DNA of 64,000 nucleotides from Bradyrhizobium sp. SRS-191 (GTDB lineage: Bacteria > Pseudomonadota > Alphaproteobacteria > Rhizobiales > Xanthobacteraceae). The DNA is taken from NCBI RefSeq assembly GCF_024586915.1, contig NZ_JANBVS010000006.1:1-64000 (forward strand), given 5' to 3'. A program made the translations under genes and the position numbers. Below are positions 53,428 through 62,641 of the stretch, in pieces. How positions within the stretch are numbered: position 1 is the first letter of the stretch; every line of letters begins with the position of its first letter. The notes beneath the pieces were generated by a model. That model did not search any database and was not told the DNA's origin. It saw only the letters and a list, made by a program, of their open reading frames with translations.

Positions 53428-54603
53428 TCAGGAATTCGACTTGGAGGTCGGCAACGGGATGAACGACGCCTTGGACGGCCGCATCAGGCCGGGCCGGTCC
53501 AACCCGCGTCCCTGCAACGGAGTCCAGTCGAGCGGCGCCAGGACGGTCGGCGAGGAGTCCTCGGCCATGCGCGTGACCTGGTCGCCTGGCAGGCAAACGC
53601 CGCCGGCCACGAAGCTGGGCTCGGCGCCGAACACGGCGCCGCGGCCGGCGAACTTGTCATAGGCGAGCGGCAGCGTGTTGCTGATACCAGCCATGCCCAT
53701 GCCGCCCCGAGCGTCGATCGCCATCATCTCACTCATGCACATCTTGCCGGTCTCGACGCACATGTTGAGAATGGCGCGGAACAGGTCGCTATCGACGGAC
53801 GCGTAGTACCGCACCGGCTCGTTGGCGCTCGGGCGCTCCAAGGTCAGGTATTCCGGCTTGCCGAGCTGATTGCCGCTGGCCTTGGCCTTCTCGACCCAGC
53901 TCGAAAACTCCGCATCCGACAGGCCATGGAAGGCGAAGCGCATGCCGGAGAAGCCTGCGCCGCTGTAGTTCGCCGAGAAGCCGCGATAGACGCCGGGCTT
54001 GTTGATGACCGCGTGCAGCCGGCTCTGCATGCCCGGCATCGCGTAGATCTGGCCGGCGAGTGCCGGAATATAGAACGAGTTCATCACCGAGGACGAGGTG
54101 ATCCGGAAATCGAGCGGCCGATTCACGGGAGCAGCAAGCTCGTTGAGGCTGGCGACGCCGTATTCGGGATAGATGAACAGCCACTTCCAATCGAGCGCGA
54201 CGACGTTGACCTCGAGCGGCTTGTCCTGCGGCGTGACCGCGCGATCGGCCGAGATGCGCCCGAGCGTGCGGTAGGGATCGAGCAGATGCGTGCCCATCCA
54301 CGTCACGGCGCCAAGGCAGATGATGATCAGCAGCGGGGCGGCCCAGATCAGGAGCTCGAGCTGAGTCGAGTGGTCCCAATCGGGCGTGTAGGTCGCCGCC
54401 TGGTTGGACTGGCGGTAGCGCCATGCGATCATGGCGGTGGCCACCATCACCGGCACCACGATCAGCAGCATCAGCACGGTGGCGATGATCACGAGATCGC
54501 GCTGCTGGGCCGCGACATCACCTGACGGCGCGAGCACCACCAGATTGCAGCCGCCGAGCGCAAACCCTAGCGGTAGCAAAGCCAACGTTTTCCAGTAACG
54601 CAC
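53428..54603 (-). CDS. cyoA: Quinol oxidase subunit II
   Basis: A 391-residue lipoprotein with a lipobox LGGC (signal [11 protein letters not shown]), two membrane segments (about 45-70 and 90-110) and a periplasmic cupredoxin-like domain with [11 protein letters not shown] and [16 protein letters not shown]. The copper-A ligands of cytochrome c oxidase are absent, as expected for a quinol oxidase. The start is GTG at 54603 with GAGG six bases upstream. It is longer than the 315-residue E. coli protein owing to a C-terminal Met/Cys-containing extension ([14 protein letters not shown]) common in this group. First gene of the operon. Confidence 0.94.
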   Translation of the reverse strand: MRYWKTLALLPLGFALGGCNLVVLAPSGDVAAQQRDLVIIATVLMLLIVVPVMVATAMIAWRYRQSNQAATYTPDWDHSTQLELLIWAAPLLIIICLGAVTWMGTHLLDPYRTLGRISADRAVTPQDKPLEVNVVALDWKWLFIYPEYGVASLNELAAPVNRPLDFRITSSSVMNSFYIPALAGQIYAMPGMQSRLHAVINKPGVYRGFSANYSGAGFSGMRFAFHGLSDAEFSSWVEKAKASGNQLGKPEYLTLERPSANEPVRYYASVDSDLFRAILNMCVETGKMCMSEMMAIDARGGMGMAGISNTLPLAYDKFAGRGAVFGAEPSFVAGGVCLPGDQVTRMAEDSSPTVLAPLDWTPLQGRGLDRPGLMRPSKASFIPLPTSKSNS

Positions 54604-54670
54604 GATTAACCTCGTCGAAGCGCGGATCTCTGAACGAGGCCTCACGTAGCGATCGGACGTCACGCCCAAC

Positions 54671-54689
54671 ATTGGACAATTTGTCCAAT
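54671..54689. promoter_or_regulatory. Perfect 19-bp palindrome between cyoA and MFS gene
   Basis: ATTGGACAATTTGTCCAAT has perfect 9-base arms around one central base. It is 67 bases from the cyoA start and 65 from the divergent MFS start, exactly midway. That is the position of an operator acting on both promoters. No dedicated regulator gene is adjacent other than regSR downstream. Confidence 0.7.
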
Positions 54690-54754
54690 ACCGGACCGAC
54701 GCCTGGGCAGACATCTACGGGCGGAGATAGAGTGCGAGAGGACTGCGAGCAGCG

Positions 54755-56062
54755 ATGACACAGGCAGCGGCCATGGACGGCGAGACCGATCTCTCCCGCA
54801 GGCATGAGGCGAATCCGGGCGAGATCGCGATCGGGGTCATCATCGGCCGCACGTCGGAGTTCTTCGACTTCTTCGTCTACGCCATCGCTTCCGTGATCGT
54901 GTTTCCGCGCCTGGTCTTCCCGTTCGCCGACGAGCTGACGCAGACGCTGTATTCGTTCGGGCTGTTCGCGCTCGCCTTCATCGCGCGCCCGTTCGGCAGC
55001 GTGATCTTCATGGCGATCGACCGCCGCTACGGCAAGAGCGCCAAGCTGATCATCGCGCTGTTCCTGTTGGGCACCTCCACCGTCGCGATCGCCTTCCTGC
55101 CAAGCTACTACACCGTCGGCGCCGGCGCGATCTGGCTGCTGGCGCTCGCGCGCATCGGCCAGGGCCTCGCCTGGGGCGGCGCCTGGGATGGTCTCGCGTC
55201 GCTGCTCGCGATGAACGCGCCGGAGCATCAGCGTGGCTGGTATGCGATGATCCCGCAGCTCGGCGCGCCGCTCGGGCTGATCGTCGCCAGCACGCTGTTT
55301 GCCTTCTTCGTCGGCCATCTCTCGGCGGCCGACTTCTTCGACTGGGGCTGGCGCTATCCGTTCTTCGTGGCGTTTGCCATCAACGTCGTGGCGCTGTTCG
55401 CGCGGCTGCGCATGGTGGTGACGCCCGAATATGACGAGCTGTTCCAGTCGCGTGAACTGCAGCCGGCCAGCGTCGCCAACACCATCCGTCACGAGGGCCG
55501 CAACATCGTCATCGGCGCGTTCGCGCCGCTGGCGAGCTTCGCCCTGTTCCACATGGTGACGGTGTTTCCGCTGTCCTGGGTGTTCCTGTTCACCAAAGAG
55601 ACGCCGGCGCGCTTCCTGATCATCGAGGCCGTCGGCGCGGTGTTCGGCGTGATCGCGATCATCGCATCGGGCATGCTCGCCGACCGAATCGGCCGCAAAT
55701 CGCTGCTGATCGGCTCGGCGATCGCGATCGCAGTGTTCTCCGGCTTCGCCCCGCAGCTGCTCGACGCCGGCCCGGTCGGCGAGACCATCTACATGGTGCT
55801 CGGCTTCATCCTGCTCGGCCTGTCGTTCGGCCAGTCGTCAGGCGCAATTGCCGCGAACTTCGCCCGCACCTATCGCTACACGGCATCGGCGCTGACGGCG
55901 GACCTCGCGTGGCTGTTCGGTGCGGGATTCGCACCGCTGGCGGCACTGTTGCTGGCGTCGTATTTCGGCCTGCTGTCGGCCGGCGGCTATCTGCTGTCGG
56001 GCGCGGTGTGCACGCTGCTCGCGCTGTGGCTCAGCGCGCCGCGGCAGCTGCAGCAGGCGTAG
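54755..56062 (+). CDS. MFS transporter (MHS-like) beside the cyo operon
   Basis: A 435-residue carrier with 12 hydrophobic segments. IGRTSEFFDFFVYAIASVIVF, IARPFGSVIFMAIDRRYGKSAKL and ARIGQGLAWGGAWDGLASLLA match the metabolite:H+ symporter group. A carrier of this group stands next to cyoA in several proteobacteria. It is divergent from cyoA and shares the palindrome. Substrate unknown. Confidence 0.9.
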   Translation: MTQAAAMDGETDLSRRHEANPGEIAIGVIIGRTSEFFDFFVYAIASVIVFPRLVFPFADELTQTLYSFGLFALAFIARPFGSVIFMAIDRRYGKSAKLIIALFLLGTSTVAIAFLPSYYTVGAGAIWLLALARIGQGLAWGGAWDGLASLLAMNAPEHQRGWYAMIPQLGAPLGLIVASTLFAFFVGHLSAADFFDWGWRYPFFVAFAINVVALFARLRMVVTPEYDELFQSRELQPASVANTIRHEGRNIVIGAFAPLASFALFHMVTVFPLSWVFLFTKETPARFLIIEAVGAVFGVIAIIASGMLADRIGRKSLLIGSAIAIAVFSGFAPQLLDAGPVGETIYMVLGFILLGLSFGQSSGAIAANFARTYRYTASALTADLAWLFGAGFAPLAALLLASYFGLLSAGGYLLSGAVCTLLALWLSAPRQLQQA

Positions 56063-56164
56063 TCGTCGCGCGAGGTGATGCCTCGATAAGGTTCGCTACG
56101 AGCCCCGCGCTCGGCGACCGCTCACCAAGAAGGAAATGAGTTCACTCGGCAGTGCCAGTAATTG

Positions 56165-56331
56165 CGCCCTCTCCCCTTGTGGGAGAGGGCATGTAGGGAA
56201 GCGCGTCAAACTCGCTCGGGTGAGGGGTTTGTCTCCGCACGCAAGACTGCGTCTGCGGAGAGAGACCCCTCACCCGGTATGATCGCGCTTTGCGCGCTCA
56301 TACCACCCTCTCCCACAAGGGGAGAGGGTGC
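56165..56331. repeat. CCCTCTCCC palindromic repeat
   Basis: Two GC-rich hairpins, GCCCTCTCCC/GGGAGAGGGC (56166-56190) and CACCCTCTCCC/GGGAGAGGGTG (56304-56330), flank an inner stem of GGGTGAGGGG and CCCCTCACCC. The gap 56063-56421 holds this element and no gene that I can support. Confidence 0.8.
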
Positions 56332-56421
56332 ACCGCCGCTGCGGCTGCTGTGAGCGCCTACAAGGATTGGCTATACTTGCTGGCAGCACCGAACGAGTAA
56401 CAGTCGCTCGGCCCTCTGCCA

Positions 56422-58134
56422 TCAAGTCCCCCGCCACTTCCGTTCCGCCTCGTCCCACGCCGCCAGCGGCTGCAGGTCCGGCACCCACGCAAGTCCTGTC
56501 TTCGCATCCGACGACACCGCCTCCGGCGTCACCACCATGTCGAGTAGCGCCGGGCGATTGGCCAGCGCACGCTCAATCGCAGGCCCAAGCTGCTCCGCGG
56601 TCTCGACGCGCTCGGCATGCATGCCGAAGGCGCGGGCCATCGCGGCGTGGTCGGCGAATTGCAGCTTGGTGCCGACGACCTTGCCGTGCGTCACGGTCTG
56701 GTCGTGGACCTCGATCTGCCAGGCGCCGTTGTTGGCGACCACGATCAGCACCGGCGCCTTGTGGCGCACGGCGGTGTCGACCTCGATCGCGTTGAAGCCG
56801 AACGCGCCGTCGCCGGTCGCGACCACCACCGGCTTGTCGGGATAGGCGAGACTGGCGGCGATGCCATAGGGCACGCCGATGCCGATACAGCCGAACGGGC
56901 CGGGATCGAGCATCAGGGGCGCGCTGAGGCCGACGCGTGCAAAGGACAGGAAATCACCGCCATCGGCGATGACCACGGCATCGTTGCCGATGGCGTCCTG
57001 GATTGCCGAGAGCACACGATTCGGATGCAGCCGGCCGTCCGAGCCGGAAGGCGCCTGCGCCATGCTCTGTTTCAGCTTGGCGGCGCGCTCCTGATGGCTC
57101 GCGCGCAGCTTCGCCGCCCAGGACTTGTCGACGGCCGATTCGCGGTTGCCGGCGAGCGCGATAATGGCGCGGAGCGTTTCCGCAGGTGACGCGAGAATCT
57201 CGGCCGCGCCGCGGCGGTTGTCGCGCAGCTCGCTCGCGGTGTCGCTGACGCGCACGAACTTGGCGTCCTTGAACACGGCCGGCGAGCCATAGGCCAGCTG
57301 GAAATCGAGCTTGCGGCCGACGGTCAGGATCACATCGGCATCGCCCATGACCGCGCCCCGCATCGCGCCGACCACGGAGGGATGGTCGTCGGGCACCAGA
57401 CCCCTGCTCTCGCCGGTGTCGAGATAGACTGCGCCGAGCCGGTCGAGCATCGCGATCAGCTCAGGACCTGCGCCGCGCGCGCCGCGACCGGAGATCACCA
57501 GCAAGCGCCGCGCCGACCACAGCAGCTCCACGGCCTTCTCGACCTCGGCCGGATCCGGCCGGGTCGCCGCGCGCGGCTTCGGCGCGAGATGCTCCTCGAG
57601 CTGCAACGCCTTGGGCACGAGGCCGCGCAAGGTGTCGACCGGGAAGTCGATGAAGACCGGCCCGGGCTCGCCGCCATCGCCGAACGCGCGCGAGATCGCC
57701 TCGTCGAGCTCCTGCAGCACCAGCGACGGCTCGCGCACGGTGCGCGCATAGCGGGTGATCGAGCGCACCAGCTGGGTGTGATCCATGTCCTGAAGGCCGC
57801 CGCGATTCTCCTGCGGCCGCGGGTTGCCACCCGACATCACCAGGACCGGGGCGCGGGAGACGTGGGCATTGGCGATCCCGGTGATCGCATTGGTCATGCC
57901 GGGCCCCGCCGTGACCAGCGCAACGCCGAGCTCGCCGGTGAGCTCCGCATGCGCCTGCGCCATGTGCACGGCGGCGCGCTCGTCGCGCACGTCGATGATG
58001 CGGATGCCCTCGGCGTCGAGCCGCATCCAGATCGGCATGATGTGGCCGCCGCACAGCGCGAAGACGCGGTTGACGCCGCGGCGCTTGAGCAGGCGAGCGA
58101 TCAGGTCGGCGGCACTGTCGGGAGAGACTTTCAT
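56422..58134 (-). CDS. Thiamine-diphosphate-dependent enzyme, possibly a 2-hydroxyacyl-CoA lyase
   Basis: A 570-residue ThDP enzyme of the acetolactate synthase/oxalyl-CoA decarboxylase superfamily. The catalytic glutamate is E52 (RDERAAVHMAQAHA) and the cofactor motif is GDGAFGFNAIEVDT...NN (441-469). AFGFNAIEVDTAVRH resembles the AFGFSGMEVET of oxalyl-CoA decarboxylase and 2-hydroxyacyl-CoA lyase more than the acetolactate synthase pattern. It is not the housekeeping ilvI found at the other end of the window and no small subunit is near. It is the last gene of an operon with a TRAP importer and an acyl-CoA synthetase, which fits cleavage of a CoA-activated hydroxy acid. Benzoylformate-type decarboxylation is an alternative. 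Confidence 0.85.
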   Translation of the reverse strand: MKVSPDSAADLIARLLKRRGVNRVFALCGGHIMPIWMRLDAEGIRIIDVRDERAAVHMAQAHAELTGELGVALVTAGPGMTNAITGIANAHVSRAPVLVMSGGNPRPQENRGGLQDMDHTQLVRSITRYARTVREPSLVLQELDEAISRAFGDGGEPGPVFIDFPVDTLRGLVPKALQLEEHLAPKPRAATRPDPAEVEKAVELLWSARRLLVISGRGARGAGPELIAMLDRLGAVYLDTGESRGLVPDDHPSVVGAMRGAVMGDADVILTVGRKLDFQLAYGSPAVFKDAKFVRVSDTASELRDNRRGAAEILASPAETLRAIIALAGNRESAVDKSWAAKLRASHQERAAKLKQSMAQAPSGSDGRLHPNRVLSAIQDAIGNDAVVIADGGDFLSFARVGLSAPLMLDPGPFGCIGIGVPYGIAASLAYPDKPVVVATGDGAFGFNAIEVDTAVRHKAPVLIVVANNGAWQIEVHDQTVTHGKVVGTKLQFADHAAMARAFGMHAERVETAEQLGPAIERALANRPALLDMVVTPEAVSSDAKTGLAWVPDLQPLAAWDEAERKWRGT

Positions 58135-58162
58135 CGGACCACTCCGGCGGAAGAGAAGGCAA

Positions 58163-59101
58163 TCAGCCCGGCACAAGCCAGGCCACGAGCAGCGAGACCG
58201 TAAGAACGGCAAAGATGTGCGAGACGAGGATCGCGCCTGATGTGACGCCCGCCTCCAGCCCATAGAGCTTGGCGATGGTGAACGGCCCGGAGCCGATCGG
58301 CAGCGCGCTCAGGATGACGGCCGAATGCGACCACAGCGGCGGCATCGAAAACACGTGGAATGCAAGCAGCGCGGTCACAGCGGGCTGCATCACGAGCTTC
58401 AGCGAGACGAGAAGCGCGATCGAGGTCGCATCGTGCGTGACGACGCGCTCCTGCGCCAGAAAGAGACCGATGCAGACCAGCGCCGCGGGCGAGGCCGCGC
58501 CGCCGAGCAGGCTCGTGAAGCTCATGAACGGCGCCGGCAGCGCGAAGCCGCTCAAGCCGACCGCAAGGCCGGCGACGGGCGCGATGAACAGCGGGCTGGT
58601 CAGCAGCGAGCGCGCGACCTTGGCGATCGTGGCTCCGAGCGTCGCGCCTTTCTGCAGATCCATCTCGACGACGACGATCGCGAACAGGAACAGCACGCAG
58701 GCCGTAAACAGCGTAGCGATGATCGAGGCCGGCGCACTGTCGGGGCCGAACACCAGGAGGCACATCGGAATGCCCATGAAGCCGACATTGCTGTAGCCGG
58801 CGTCGAGCCCCTCGATACTCGCATTGGCGACGCGGCGGCCGCGCAGCCGGCTGATCACGAAGCCGGTCGCAAAGGTCGCGGCGATGCCGCCGCAGAACGC
58901 GCCGATGAAGCCGAACTGGCTGACCTGCTCGACGCCGATCTTGGACATCGCCGTAAAGATCAGCGCAGGCAGCGCGAGATAAACCGCGAAGCGGTTGAGA
59001 TTGTCGGTCGCGATGCGGTCGAACACACCGAATCTGCCGCACAGGAACCCGGTGAGGATCAGCGCGAAGATGGGAAGCGCGGAATTGAGAACAGCCTGCA
59101 T
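58163..59101 (-). CDS. AEC-family (auxin efflux carrier-like) permease
   Basis: A 312-residue membrane protein with ten hydrophobic segments. LNSALPIFALILTGFLCGRFGVF opens it, and FMGIPMCLLVFG and LPIGSGPFTIAKLYG are the usual half-repeats of the AEC family, whose bacterial members move malonate, malate and similar acids. It lies 28 bases before the ThDP enzyme gene and 42 after the acyl-CoA synthetase. Confidence 0.9.
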   Translation of the reverse strand: MQAVLNSALPIFALILTGFLCGRFGVFDRIATDNLNRFAVYLALPALIFTAMSKIGVEQVSQFGFIGAFCGGIAATFATGFVISRLRGRRVANASIEGLDAGYSNVGFMGIPMCLLVFGPDSAPASIIATLFTACVLFLFAIVVVEMDLQKGATLGATIAKVARSLLTSPLFIAPVAGLAVGLSGFALPAPFMSFTSLLGGAASPAALVCIGLFLAQERVVTHDATSIALLVSLKLVMQPAVTALLAFHVFSMPPLWSHSAVILSALPIGSGPFTIAKLYGLEAGVTSGAILVSHIFAVLTVSLLVAWLVPG

Positions 59102-59143
59102 CGCAGCTACATATCAGACGCGCAGCGCATTGCAGCGGCCAGC

Positions 59144-60694
59144 TCACGAAAATCTCTTCTTCAGCTCGCGATGCAGGATCTTGCCGGTGGCGTTGCGCGG
59201 CATCTCGGCGTCGGTGATGAAGGCATAGGAGCGCGGCCGCTTGAAGCCGGCGAGACGCTCCTTGGCCCAGTCGACCAGCTCGCATTCCTGCACCGTCATG
59301 CCGTCGCGCGGCACGATCACGGCATGGACGCGCTCGCCCCATTTGTCGTCGGGCAGGCCGATCACCGCGATGTCCTTGACGCTTGGATGCGCGCCGACGA
59401 GAGCCTCGACCTCGGACGGATAGATGTTCTCGCCGCCGGAGATGATCATGTTGCTCTTGCGGTCGGCGAGGAGGATGTAGCCGTCGGCATCGCGGCGCGC
59501 CATGTCGCCGACCGAGCAATAGTCGCCGCGGAACGCCTCCGCGGTCTTCTCGGGAAGGCGCCAGTAGCAGTCGAAGGTGTGGGCGTTGGAGGAATAGAGC
59601 TCGCCCGCCTCGCCGTCCGGCACCTCGTTGCCGGCCTCGTCGAGAATGCGGATCGGCGCGGCGCCGACGCATTCGCGCCCCACTGAGCCCAGCTTGGTGA
59701 ACTGCTCATGCGGATGCAGCATCGTGACCCAGCCGGTCTCGGTCGCGCCATAGAGCTCGTAGAGACCGGACTTCGGGAACATCTCCATCACCTCGCGCTT
59801 GGTCTCCGGCCGCGCCGGCGCCGAGGAGATCATCAGCTTGGTGATCGCGCTGAAATCGTGCTGGGTGCGGATCGCGCGCGGCAGGTCGAGCATCATGATG
59901 TAGTGCGTCGGCACCAGCGAGGTGAAGGTCGAGCCGCCGTCGGCCAGCGTCGTCACCGCGTGCTCGGGATCGAAGCTCTTGCGCGAATAGATCGAGTTGA
60001 CGCCGCCGATATAGCCGAACGCGCCGAAGAAGTTCAGCGAGTTGGCGTGGCACATCGGCATCACCAGCAGCGCGCCGTCGTTGCGGCTGAGCTTGAGCTC
60101 GATCTCGGTGACCATCGACAGCAGCACGGCGCTGCGATGGCTGCGTAGCACGCCCTTCGGCTTGCCCGTGGTGCCCGACGTATACATCAAGGTCCAGGGA
60201 TCGGACAGCGCGACCTGCTGGTCGGGCTCGCGCAACGAGGCGGCCGTGATGATGTCCTCGTAGCCGCGATAGCCCGCCGGGCGCGGCTTGACGCCGAAAT
60301 GAACGAAGCGATGATCGGGGATTCCGAGATCCTTGCGCGCCTCCTCGACTAGGCCGGTGAGTTCATCCTGCACGATCATCGCCGCCGCTTCGGCGTTCTG
60401 GACGATGAACTGCACCTCGGGCGCAGTGAGGCGGAAATTGATAGGCAACGCGACCAAGCCGGCCTTGGCCGTGGCCGCATAGATCTCGCACCATTCCACG
60501 CAATTATAGGCGAGAATGGCGACGCGGTCGCCTTTCTTGAGACCGAGCCCGAGCAGCGCATTGGCGAGCCGGCAGGCGCGCTCGTTCCAGAGCGCAAAAC
60601 TCATCGCGCGCTCCAGGTCGCGGGCGCCGGTGCGCTCCGGCGATGTGCGGGCGTGAGCGGACAGCATCTGCCCGAAGTTCAGGAGATCCCTCAT
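59144..60694 (-). CDS. Acyl-CoA synthetase (AMP-forming)
   Basis: A 516-residue ANL-superfamily ligase that activates a carboxylic acid with ATP and CoA. The P-loop is LMYTSGTTGKPKG, the adenine motif YELYGATETGW, and the core motifs GDMARRDADGYILLADR and NMIISGGENIYPSEVE are present. The C-terminal catalytic lysine is in RNATGKILHREL. Family members act on fatty, aromatic or hydroxy acids; the substrate here is not evident. The upstream TRAP genes suggest the acid is imported. Confidence 0.93.
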   Translation of the reverse strand: MRDLLNFGQMLSAHARTSPERTGARDLERAMSFALWNERACRLANALLGLGLKKGDRVAILAYNCVEWCEIYAATAKAGLVALPINFRLTAPEVQFIVQNAEAAAMIVQDELTGLVEEARKDLGIPDHRFVHFGVKPRPAGYRGYEDIITAASLREPDQQVALSDPWTLMYTSGTTGKPKGVLRSHRSAVLLSMVTEIELKLSRNDGALLVMPMCHANSLNFFGAFGYIGGVNSIYSRKSFDPEHAVTTLADGGSTFTSLVPTHYIMMLDLPRAIRTQHDFSAITKLMISSAPARPETKREVMEMFPKSGLYELYGATETGWVTMLHPHEQFTKLGSVGRECVGAAPIRILDEAGNEVPDGEAGELYSSNAHTFDCYWRLPEKTAEAFRGDYCSVGDMARRDADGYILLADRKSNMIISGGENIYPSEVEALVGAHPSVKDIAVIGLPDDKWGERVHAVIVPRDGMTVQECELVDWAKERLAGFKRPRSYAFITDAEMPRNATGKILHRELKKRFS

Positions 60695-60727
60695 CGTCGT
60701 TCCCCTCCTCTCTTGATAGCCCAGGGA

Positions 60728-62611
60728 TCAGTGCAGCAGACCGATCGAGAACCACGGCGCCGCCGCGATCACGATCGTGCCGATCAATAGAGCCAGCGTG
60801 TAGCCGAGCATCGGCTTGATGCCGAGATCCGGATGGACCCGGCTGATGGCGCAGGCGGCGTAGTAGCCGACACCGAACGGCGGCGCGAACAGGCCGATGC
60901 CCATCGCCAGGATCACCACCATCGCGTAGTGCACCTCGTGGATGCCGATCTGCTTGGCGATCGGAAACAGCAGCGGGCCGAACAGCACGATGGCCGGGAT
61001 GCCCTCGAGCACGCTGCCGAGCACGATGAACGCCAGGATGGTCACCGCGAGGAACATCGGCGCGCCGCCGGGCAGATTGGTCATGAAGCGCGCCAGTGCC
61101 GTGGAGAAGCCGGACTGCGTCAGCGCCCAGGCCATGCCGGTGGCCGCGCCGATGATCAGCAGAATGGCGCCGGACAAAGCCGCGGTCTCGATCAGCATCG
61201 GCGACAGCCGGCGCCAGTCGAAACGGCGGTACAATAGCAGGCCGCACAGTGCGGAGTAGACGATGCCGATGGTCGAGACTTCCGTCGCCGTGGCGACGCC
61301 GCCGACCACGGCCGCGCGGATGATGAAGGGCAGCGCCACCGCCGGCAGCGCGATGACGAAGGTCTTGGCGATCACGCCAAGGCTCGCCTTGCTGACATGG
61401 GACAGATCCTCGCCGCGATAGCGTTGCCAGACGACAACGCAGAGCATGAAGGCGAGCACGAGGCCCGGCAGCAGCCCCCCGGTGAACAGCGCGGCGATCG
61501 ACACGCCGGTGACCGAGCCGATCGTGATCAGCACCAGGCTCGGCGGGATGGTCTCGGTCTGCGCGCCGGTCGCCGACAGCAGCGCGACGAGATCGCCGGG
61601 CTTGGCGCCGCGCTTGACCATCTCCGGAAACAGCACCGGCGCCACCGCCGCCATGTCGGCGGCCTTCGAGCCGGAGATGCCGGAGACGAGATACATCGCC
61701 GCGACCAGCACATATTGCAGGCCGCCGCGCACATGTCCCAGCAGGCTTGCGAGGAATCCGACCATCGCGCGCGCCATGCCGGTCATCTCGATCAGCAGGC
61801 CGAGGAACACGAACAGCGGCACCGACAGCAGGATGAGGTGGCTCATGCCCTCGTCCATGCGACCGATCACGACCGTGGACGGCGTATTCGTGGTCAACGT
61901 GATGTAGGCGAAGGTCGCGAGGCCGAACGCGAAGGCGATCGGTACCGCCGCGAACACGAGGAGTCCGACGAGGCCGACGAAGAAGATCAGGAGATTGATG
62001 TTGCCGAGCGGAATCAGCGTGGGCCCCACGAGATGGAGTCCGAGACCAACCGCACCGATCAGCAGCCCGGCGACACCCACCAGCTTCCATACGTTGAGCG
62101 CGCACAGCCGCAGCACGGCCATCACCAGCATGATGCCGAGCCCGGTCGGCAGCGCCGCGGCGCGCCAGAGATTGGACAGCTCCAGCGCCGGCGTGGTGAC
62201 GATCGCCTCGTCGGCGGCGAACTCATAGGCGGGATCGATCACCAGGATCAGGAAAGCCAGCGGCGCGGCGATGGCGAGCACGTCGAGGAACGACTGCATC
62301 GGCTTCGACAGCCGGCCGACCGCCGCCGTCATGCGCATGTGCTCGCCGCGCTGACACGCGACGGCGGCCCCGAGCATCGCCAGCCAGAGAAACAGGATGC
62401 CGGCCAGCTCATCCGACCAGATCAGCGGCTTGTGGAAGACGTAGCGGGCGCAGACGCCCGCGAACAGCACGCCGATCTCGGCGACGACGAGCAGCGCCGC
62501 CGCAGCCGAGACAATGGCGCCCAATCCTCGCTCGATAGCGCGCGCGAGGGAAGCGAGGCCGGTTGCGGGAAGCACGGATGCACTGGAATGGTCGGCGAGC
62601 TGCATGGTCAT
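60728..62611 (-). CDS. TRAP transporter fused membrane subunit (DctQ-DctM)
   Basis: A 627-residue protein joining the small DctQ (1-about 170: RYVFHKPLIWSDELAGILFLWLAMLGAA block, shown as RYVFHKPLIWSDELA) to the large DctM. DctM features are IAFAFGLATFAYI, YLVSGISGSKAADMAAVAPVLFPEM, ATGAQTETIPPSLVLI and VLEGIPAIVLFGPLLFPIAKQ. About 16 hydrophobic segments. It imports an organic acid with Na+ or H+ using the binding protein encoded 30 bases upstream. Confidence 0.94.
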   Translation of the reverse strand: MTMQLADHSSASVLPATGLASLARAIERGLGAIVSAAAALLVVAEIGVLFAGVCARYVFHKPLIWSDELAGILFLWLAMLGAAVACQRGEHMRMTAAVGRLSKPMQSFLDVLAIAAPLAFLILVIDPAYEFAADEAIVTTPALELSNLWRAAALPTGLGIMLVMAVLRLCALNVWKLVGVAGLLIGAVGLGLHLVGPTLIPLGNINLLIFFVGLVGLLVFAAVPIAFAFGLATFAYITLTTNTPSTVVIGRMDEGMSHLILLSVPLFVFLGLLIEMTGMARAMVGFLASLLGHVRGGLQYVLVAAMYLVSGISGSKAADMAAVAPVLFPEMVKRGAKPGDLVALLSATGAQTETIPPSLVLITIGSVTGVSIAALFTGGLLPGLVLAFMLCVVVWQRYRGEDLSHVSKASLGVIAKTFVIALPAVALPFIIRAAVVGGVATATEVSTIGIVYSALCGLLLYRRFDWRRLSPMLIETAALSGAILLIIGAATGMAWALTQSGFSTALARFMTNLPGGAPMFLAVTILAFIVLGSVLEGIPAIVLFGPLLFPIAKQIGIHEVHYAMVVILAMGIGLFAPPFGVGYYAACAISRVHPDLGIKPMLGYTLALLIGTIVIAAAPWFSIGLLH

Positions 62612-62641
62612 GGCCCGAGATCCGCAACCGGGTGGGAGGGG

